Shown: positions 58,854 through 64,000 of the stretch, in pieces
Numbering within the stretch: the stretch's first letter is position 1
How the letters are laid out: every line of letters begins with the position of its first letter
From: JACPYF01 sp947085845
Lineage (GTDB): Bacteria > Patescibacteriota > Saccharimonadia > Saccharimonadales > Saccharimonadaceae
Length of the DNA stretch: 64,000 nucleotides
Assembly: GCA_947085845.1 (NCBI GenBank)
Contig: CAMTXO010000002.1
Coordinates: forward strand, 434,001-498,000
Reading direction: 5' to 3'
The notes under the pieces: model-generated
What the model saw: only the letters and a program-made list of their open reading frames with translations
Database searches by the model: none
Told to the model about the DNA's origin: nothing
Program-made: the position numbers and the translations under genes

Positions 58854-59417
58854 TAGCGCTTCTACCTGCTTGTTCGTTTTGAGTAAATTCTTATCAATGT
58901 TCTCGAGAGTTTGCTTGAGTTTCTGGTCTTTTGTCTTAGCATATAACTCGGCTATCAGTGCTCTTAGAGAAGCGATCTTTTTTGTTAATACATCGGCATA
59001 CACATAATCGAGCTGATTTTTTAAATAACCCTCTTCGATTGTTGCTGCTGTAGAGGTGTCGGTTTCACTAGCGATAATTTTTTCATCCATTTTCTCTGGT
59101 AATTGAGAAGCCAAGACCGTGTTCAGGTCGTTAATATGAGTTGTCTGTGTTAGCTTAAAACTGGCAACTAGGTTACTAAGCTTCTGATTTTTTAGATGTC
59201 TAGTTGTTTCTGTGTCGGACAAAATAGCCTGTAGATCATTCATTCGCAGTATCAAACGCTGCGATTGGGTTGATGTGTTTGTGCCGCCAGAGCTGAGAAG
59301 TAGTACAGATGCAATAATAATTGCCATCACTAGCCCCCCAATTATAAATAGCATTTTACTAGAAAAAGGCCCCCCAGTTTGAGGTGCGGCTTTTACGTAT
59401 CCATAGTTTGGTTCCAT
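58839..59417 (-). CDS. Single-pass membrane-anchored hypothetical protein (192 aa)
   Basis: I do not recognise the family. After a 20-residue cytoplasmic start (NYGYVKAAPQTGGPF), one hydrophobic segment (MLFIIGGLVMAIIIASVLLL, about 22-41) leads into a long Thr/Leu-rich helical domain (RLILRMNDLQAILSD, LKNQKLSNLVASFKL). It ends in a coiled-coil-like end (KLKQTLENIDKNLLKTN). The layout suggests an extracytoplasmic helical domain. It is divergent from dnaG, whose -10 lies just past its start. Confidence 0.72.
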   Translation of the reverse strand: MEPNYGYVKAAPQTGGPFSSKMLFIIGGLVMAIIIASVLLLSSGGTNTSTQSQRLILRMNDLQAILSDTETTRHLKNQKLSNLVASFKLTQTTHINDLNTVLASQLPEKMDEKIIASETDTSTAATIEEGYLKNQLDYVYADVLTKKIASLRALIAELYAKTKDQKLKQTLENIDKNLLKTNKQVEALSIVN

Positions 59418-59474
59418 CTTAGGATCTATTTAAGCATAAACATTTACAGAGGTAAAGGATGGTATACTATATAT

Positions 59475-61214
59475 ATGCAAGATGCAAAAGAGGAAATACG
59501 CTCACGCCTCAATATTGAAGATGTTGTAGGCGAGTATGTTCGATTGCAACGTGCCGGTCGCAGCCTCAAAGGACTGAGTCCTTTTCAAGACGAAAAAACA
59601 CCTAGTTTTATGGTGAGTCCTGACAAACATGTATGGTATGACTTTTCATCAAATCAAGGTGGTGATATATATGCATTTATAATGCAGGTTGAGGGGCTCG
59701 ATTTTCCAGGAGCAATGGATCTCTTGGCTCGCAAGGCGGGGGTAGACCTCAGCATGTACAAAGACAACACCAAGGGTACTGGAAAAAAGAAAAAAAGGCT
59801 TTATGAACTACTATCTGTTGCTACGAAGTACTATCAGCAGACACTTCCAAAAAACCAACATGCACTAGAGTATGTGACCAAGAGTCGTCATTTGAATAAA
59901 AAAGTTGTTCAAGATTTTATGATAGGGTACGCCCCAAATACACAAGATTCAATAGTACATTTTCTGAGTAAAAAGGGATTTTCAGATACAGAAATACGCG
60001 AAGCTGGAATGATGAATCGTGCATCAAAAGATTTATTTAGAAGTCGACTAATGATACCTCTGGCAGATGCCTCGGGAGAAGTAATCGGCTTTACGGGACG
60101 TCTCATAGCAAACGATCCAAAAGCTCCAAAATACCTCAACACGCCACAAACACTTTTGTACGACAAGTCTCGTCATGTTTTTGGTCTGCACCAAGCAAAA
60201 GAGACGATTCGAAAGCAGGACAGAGCGGTTATAGTCGAAGGTAATTTAGATGTTGTTAGTTCACACCAAGCTGGTATATTCAATGTGGTGGCGGCAGCTG
60301 GAACGGCTCTGACAGAGCAACATCTAAAGATAGTGAAGCGATTTACTGGTAATATATCATTGGCTTTCGATAACGACCGAGCAGGGCTGGCAGCTACTGA
60401 GCGGGCGATTGAAATAAGTCAGCAACTTGGCATAGAGCTTACTATCATCAGCCTTCCTGAAGATGCCAAAGATCCAGATGAACTTTTGCAACAAAATCCT
60501 GATTTATGGAAACAAGCGATTGAAGCCGCAAAGCCGGTAATCGACTGGGTGCTTTCTGAATATGAAAAACGGTATAGTATCTCAACTGCAGAAGGTAAAC
60601 GAAAATATTCAAGTGCTGGTTTGAATATCATTGAAAAATTGCAAGATCCGATTGAACAAGAACACTACCTCAACATCATTGCCGCTAAAACAGGAGTTAG
60701 CTTAGAGACTGTAAAGAGCAAATTGAACAAATACGCCTCTAGCGAAGATCAAAAAGTCCTAAAAAAAATCAACACTGACAACCAAATTATCTCAGCCCGA
60801 CAAAATGTTAACCAAGACAAGCTACTTTCTATTGCCGTTCTTGATCCAAAAGTTCGGGGTCTACTGATAGAACTACATGCAGATGATTTTGGGTCAAGTG
60901 AACAACAAGCATTGTTGCAATATCTCAAAACCATGCCCGATATAAATCTAAGTGCCGACATACCTCAGTCTTTACAGGAGTTGGAAACCTATGTTAAAAT
61001 ATTGTTACTCAGAGCAGACGAACGTTATAAGCAGTGGGACGAGATTGATCGTTACGATGAAACTGCAAAACTTGTCAGGCTAGTAAAACAAAACACTCGT
61101 GAAAATAAAAAACGGCAACTTATAGAAGCCTTGCGACAAGCCGAAACGCTTGGAGATGAAACACAGATGAACAAACTTAGAAACGAACTAAACGAAATTA
61201 TAAAGGAGTCTTAA
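59475..61214 (+). CDS. dnaG: DNA primase DnaG with zinc ligands replaced
   Basis: DnaG makes RNA primers at the replication fork. The 579-residue protein has the N-terminal zinc-ribbon fold region, the primase core with TOPRIM (VIVEGNLDVVSSHQAG near 253, LAFDNDRAG near 295), and a C-terminal helicase-binding region. All four zinc ligands are gone: the CPFH pair is SPFQ (Ser35, Gln38), and the later C-F-G-C pair is D-F-S-S (Asp56, Ser59). The surrounding EKTPSF and QGGD are conserved, so the fold is probably kept without metal. TATACT (59463-59468) lies 6 nt before the ATG (leaderless). rpoD follows after 2 nt. Confidence 0.95.
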   Translation: MQDAKEEIRSRLNIEDVVGEYVRLQRAGRSLKGLSPFQDEKTPSFMVSPDKHVWYDFSSNQGGDIYAFIMQVEGLDFPGAMDLLARKAGVDLSMYKDNTKGTGKKKKRLYELLSVATKYYQQTLPKNQHALEYVTKSRHLNKKVVQDFMIGYAPNTQDSIVHFLSKKGFSDTEIREAGMMNRASKDLFRSRLMIPLADASGEVIGFTGRLIANDPKAPKYLNTPQTLLYDKSRHVFGLHQAKETIRKQDRAVIVEGNLDVVSSHQAGIFNVVAAAGTALTEQHLKIVKRFTGNISLAFDNDRAGLAATERAIEISQQLGIELTIISLPEDAKDPDELLQQNPDLWKQAIEAAKPVIDWVLSEYEKRYSISTAEGKRKYSSAGLNIIEKLQDPIEQEHYLNIIAAKTGVSLETVKSKLNKYASSEDQKVLKKINTDNQIISARQNVNQDKLLSIAVLDPKVRGLLIELHADDFGSSEQQALLQYLKTMPDINLSADIPQSLQELETYVKILLLRADERYKQWDEIDRYDETAKLVRLVKQNTRENKKRQLIEALRQAETLGDETQMNKLRNELNEIIKES

Positions 61215-61216
61215 CT

Positions 61217-62212
61217 ATGGCACATAAAAAACCGGTCGCAACATCGGACGATGACGATATTTTACAAGATAATGATCTATTGGGATTTGAAGAACCAGCT
61301 CCAGAGGAATTAGCAGCAGAAGAGACGGAAGAAGAGGAAGTAGATGCGCTTGCCCAAGCGGGTTATGCCGATGATATTTCTGATGATTCGGTTCGTCTAT
61401 ACTTGCGCGAAATCGGCAAAATACCGCTACTGACACCAGAAGAAGAGCTAGCGCTTGCCCAGCGGGTTGTAAAGGGCGAAAAACGAGCAAAAGATAAAAT
61501 GGCCGAAGCAAACATGCGTTTGGTTGTATCGATTGCGAAACGCTATTCTGGCCGTGGGCTGGATTTCCTAGACCTTATCCAGGAAGGAAACACCGGACTC
61601 CTGCGAGCAGTTGAAAAATTTGACCCTGATAAAGGGTTTAAATTTTCTACTTATGCAACATGGTGGATTCGTCAGGCAATTACACGCGCAATTGCTGATC
61701 AGGCTCGTGTCATTCGTATCCCTGTACACATGGTTGAAACTATCAATAAATTACTTCGTACTCAGCGTCGTATGACTCAAGATTTAAACCGCGAGCCAAC
61801 GATTGAAGAGCTTGCAAAGGAACTTGATATGGAGCCAGCAAAAGTTGAATATGTCATTAAAATCAAACAAGATATCCATAGTCTTGATGCGGGCGTAGGG
61901 CGCGACGGCGAAGAGGAAGACTCGGTATTAGGTGATTTTATCGAAGACGAAGACATGGCTAGTCCGGTTGATTCCGCCGCCGACCAATTACTAAAAGAAC
62001 AGGTACAACAAGTTCTCGGCAGCCTAAGCGAACGCGAACAAAAAATTCTACGTATGCGATTTGGTCTAGATGATGGCAAAAGCCATACATTAGAGGAAGT
62101 CGGACAAGAATTTAGCGTGACTCGTGAAAGAATTCGTCAAATTGAAGCTAAGGCTTTGGCGAAACTTCGCAAACACAAAGATGTCAAAAAACTACATGAG
62201 TACCTCAAATAA
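61217..62212 (+). CDS. rpoD: Primary sigma factor RpoD (sigma-70)
   Basis: The main sigma factor directs RNA polymerase to -35/-10 promoters. The 331-residue protein has an acidic N-terminal region (region 1.1 reduced, EELAAEETEEEEVD), region 1.2 (DSVRLYLREIGKIPLLTPEEE), and region 2 (NMRLVVSIAKRYSGRGLDFLDLIQEGN). It continues with FSTYATWWIRQAITRAI for -10 recognition, region 3, and region 4 (HTLEEVGQEFSVTRERIRQIEAKAL) for -35 contact. It fits the strong TATAAT-type boxes seen here. The dnaG-rpoD order is the classic macromolecular-synthesis layout. Confidence 0.97.
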   Translation: MAHKKPVATSDDDDILQDNDLLGFEEPAPEELAAEETEEEEVDALAQAGYADDISDDSVRLYLREIGKIPLLTPEEELALAQRVVKGEKRAKDKMAEANMRLVVSIAKRYSGRGLDFLDLIQEGNTGLLRAVEKFDPDKGFKFSTYATWWIRQAITRAIADQARVIRIPVHMVETINKLLRTQRRMTQDLNREPTIEELAKELDMEPAKVEYVIKIKQDIHSLDAGVGRDGEEEDSVLGDFIEDEDMASPVDSAADQLLKEQVQQVLGSLSEREQKILRMRFGLDDGKSHTLEEVGQEFSVTRERIRQIEAKALAKLRKHKDVKKLHEYLK

Positions 62213-62789
62213 ACCGACAATTATAGGACTTAGTGGAACAAACGGCAGCGGTAAAGACTCACTGGGTATTGGTTTAGAGAAATATGGCTACTTTTTTGTA
62301 TCGGTAACAGATTTTTTGCGTGAAGAATTAAAGAATCAAAATATGGTTATTACTCGAGAGAATATGCGAAAGCTAAGTACTCAGTGGCGTAAGCAACACG
62401 GCGGCGGTTATTTGATAGAAAGAGCGGTTGAGTTTTGGCGTCAGACTAAGCCAGGGACAGGAGGTGTTGTTATTGCAAGTCTTCGCGACCCCCAAGAAGT
62501 CCAAACTTTGCACAAGCTTGGTGGACTAATGGTATGGATAGATGCAGACCCGCAAGTGCGTTATCAAAGAATCCAGGATAATTTAGCTGTGCGTGGTAGG
62601 GCAGACGAAGACACTGTTAGTTTTGAGCAATTCTTACAAGCAGAAAAAGCGGAGATGCGCCCTAGCCAAGACGCCAGCTCTAGTCTTGATATGACTTCGG
62701 TTAAAAAGAATTCGGATATTTTTCTAGCCAACGACTATCCTGATGTAGGCTCATTTGTGACCTACGCAGCAGATAAACTCGGTCTTTAG
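62196..62789 (+). CDS. P-loop nucleotide/CoA-kinase-like protein
   Basis: The 197-residue protein has a P-loop GTNGSGKDSL (about residues 14-23), TDFLREEL, VIASLRDPQEV (Walker B-like) and a lid with QDNLAVRGRADED. This resembles the dephospho-CoA kinase or NMP kinase group, but no specific substrate motif is clear. The ATG at 62196 is chosen since it gives the usual MSTSNKPTIIGLSGTNG start; it overlaps rpoD by 17 nt, suggesting coupled translation. A longer in-frame start at 62124 would lie deep in rpoD. Confidence 0.82.
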   Translation: MSTSNKPTIIGLSGTNGSGKDSLGIGLEKYGYFFVSVTDFLREELKNQNMVITRENMRKLSTQWRKQHGGGYLIERAVEFWRQTKPGTGGVVIASLRDPQEVQTLHKLGGLMVWIDADPQVRYQRIQDNLAVRGRADEDTVSFEQFLQAEKAEMRPSQDASSSLDMTSVKKNSDIFLANDYPDVGSFVTYAADKLGL

Positions 62790-62804
62790 TCTATAATAGG
62801 TTAT

Positions 62805-64000
62805 ATGAAGAGACTGGTTGTTATTGACGGAAAATCTGTGTTTTATCGTGGTTACTATGCAATGCCTAGTCTTAGTCTACGTGACGGCACTCCAACTGGG
62901 GGAGTGTACGGTTTTGCGGCCCTTGCTTTAGAGGCTATCAAGTCGCTCAAGCCAGACTACGTAGCAGTCGCTTGGGACAAACCAAAAACCAATATTCGTC
63001 GTCGAAAAGAAATATACCCAGACTATAAAGCTGGTCGTAAACCTGCGCCACCTGATTTTTATGTACAAATTCCAATATTGCACGAACTATTAGAAGCTTT
63101 TGGATGGCCGCTCTATGAATTTGATGATTACGAAGCCGACGATATCATGGGCGCGCTATCGATTGATGCTAATAAAAAGGGTGTAGAAACAATCCTTATC
63201 ACGTCTGATCTCGATATGCTACAGCTTATCGACGACGACACCCATGTGTATGCTCTGAAAAAAGGCTTCTCACAAATAGAAGAATTCAACCTAAAATCTT
63301 TCGAAGAAAAATATGGCCTCAAACAAAACCAATTTTTAGATCTTAAATCGCTACAAGGCGATAGTTCAGACAACATACCCGGCGTACCAGGAGTGGGCGC
63401 AAAGACAGCGACAACATTGCTACAAAAATACGAAACACTCGATGGTATATATGAACATATCGATGAAATAACAGGCGGGGTTCACGATAAATTGGTTGCC
63501 GGCAAAGACAGTGCTTACATGAGTAAAGAGATTGCACGTATATGGACTGATGCGCCTGTGGAATTTGATCCTAGCATGACAGATATCAATAAACTGGATA
63601 AGAATAAGCTTCGCGAAATGCTAGAAAAGCTTGAATTTCGTAGTTTACTCAAGAATTTGCCGGAAGGCATGAAGGGCGAGCAGCGTGAAAATACAGACAT
63701 TAAACCAGCTAAAATTCAGCCTCTAAACGACGAAGGCAGAACAAGTATTATCATGGCAGAAACGGTGATCATCAGTCCGATAGAAGACAAATACATCATT
63801 TCAACAGGTTCAGAAATCGGTTATATAGTATGCGTTGAGGAAATGTCGAGTTTATTGAAAAAATCAAAAATAATCGCGTATGACGCAAAGTCTATACTGA
63901 AAAAGTTATTAAATGAAGACCAAGTACTACCTGAAGTTCATCATGATATACGTCAGGCTAGTTTTTTACTAGATGCTTCACGCGCAGTGTTGAGTCTCGA
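62805..64000 (+). CDS. polA: DNA polymerase I, N-terminal part (cut by window edge)
   Basis: This is the first 398 codons of PolA. The 5' nuclease domain is clear: RLVVIDGKSVFYRGYYAM, WDKPKTNIRRR, YEADDIMGAL, ITSDLDMLQLIDD and the helix-hairpin-helix SLQGDSSDNIPGVPGVGAKTATTLLQ. It then enters the 3'-5' exonuclease-like domain. No D-x-E motif is visible in the part seen, and the stretch TSIIMAETVIISPIEDKYI is short. Proofreading is therefore probably lost, as in some other bacteria. The polymerase domain lies beyond the window. TATAAT (62792-62797) stands 7 nt before the ATG (leaderless). Confidence 0.95.
   Translation, partial: MKRLVVIDGKSVFYRGYYAMPSLSLRDGTPTGGVYGFAALALEAIKSLKPDYVAVAWDKPKTNIRRRKEIYPDYKAGRKPAPPDFYVQIPILHELLEAFGWPLYEFDDYEADDIMGALSIDANKKGVETILITSDLDMLQLIDDDTHVYALKKGFSQIEEFNLKSFEEKYGLKQNQFLDLKSLQGDSSDNIPGVPGVGAKTATTLLQKYETLDGIYEHIDEITGGVHDKLVAGKDSAYMSKEIARIWTDAPVEFDPSMTDINKLDKNKLREMLEKLEFRSLLKNLPEGMKGEQRENTDIKPAKIQPLNDEGRTSIIMAETVIISPIEDKYIISTGSEIGYIVCVEEMSSLLKKSKIIAYDAKSILKKLLNEDQVLPEVHHDIRQASFLLDASRAVLSL

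Noticed and set aside
1..64000. Recoded UGA as in Gracilibacteria/Absconditabacteria
   Set aside because: TGA serves as a normal stop (e.g. nrtR, the APH-fold kinase) and never interrupts a recognisable gene.

Overview
The window looks like a chromosome segment from a Candidate Phyla Radiation (Patescibacteria) bacterium, most like Candidatus Saccharibacteria. The grounds are indirect: small divergent housekeeping proteins, an enormous tail-fibre-like surface protein, many genes whose -10 box lies only 6-8 nt before the ATG (leaderless), NAD made by salvage, and no sign of recoded UGA (TGA ends several genes and never interrupts one). This was judged by reading only; no database search was possible.

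Layout. 1-3517: valS (cut by the window edge), tsaD, and a Mur ligase that lacks the usual N-terminal domain. 3598-24003: one gene of about 6,800 codons for a membrane-anchored modular surface protein, followed by a small anchored protein. 24885-28491: a phosphoribosyltransferase-like gene, then groES-groEL behind a CIRCE operator. 28535-35202: a GNAT enzyme, an orphan gene with structured flanks, an SIS sugar-phosphate isomerase, an ABC export pair and tRNA-Ser(GGA). 35225-38478: nadD, nadE and the regulator nrtR. 38535-42186: a leftward cluster of unusual, more GC-rich genes (J-domain/kinase fusion, vWA protein, divergent adenylosuccinate synthetase). 42417-49639: sirtuin, ADP-ribosylglycohydrolase, pnuC, nadR, pncA, pncB, an ADP-ribose-type Nudix enzyme and an APH-fold kinase. 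49669-64000: a LuxR-type regulator, pyrG, a Nudix fusion, argS, mscL, msrB, purF, orn, dnaG, rpoD, a P-loop kinase and the start of polA.

How the genes work together. The NAD genes form a nearly complete salvage route. PnuC imports nicotinamide riboside and NadR converts it. PncA, PncB, NadD and NadE form the Preiss-Handler route. The sirtuin, ADP-ribosylglycohydrolase and Nudix enzyme consume NAD or handle ADP-ribose. Three copies of a palindrome (TAGTGT-N7-ACACTA or one mismatch) sit on the promoters of nadE/nadD, pnuC-nadR and pncA-pncB, and a Nudix-HTH regulator of the NrtR type lies beside nadE, so the regulon can be read almost directly from the DNA.

The most novel items are the J-domain-kinase/vWA/PurA-like cluster, a DnaG primase with all four zinc ligands replaced, a sirtuin without zinc cysteines, the giant surface protein, and a scattered set of foreign-looking genes with long structured leaders that contrast with the leaderless housekeeping genes.
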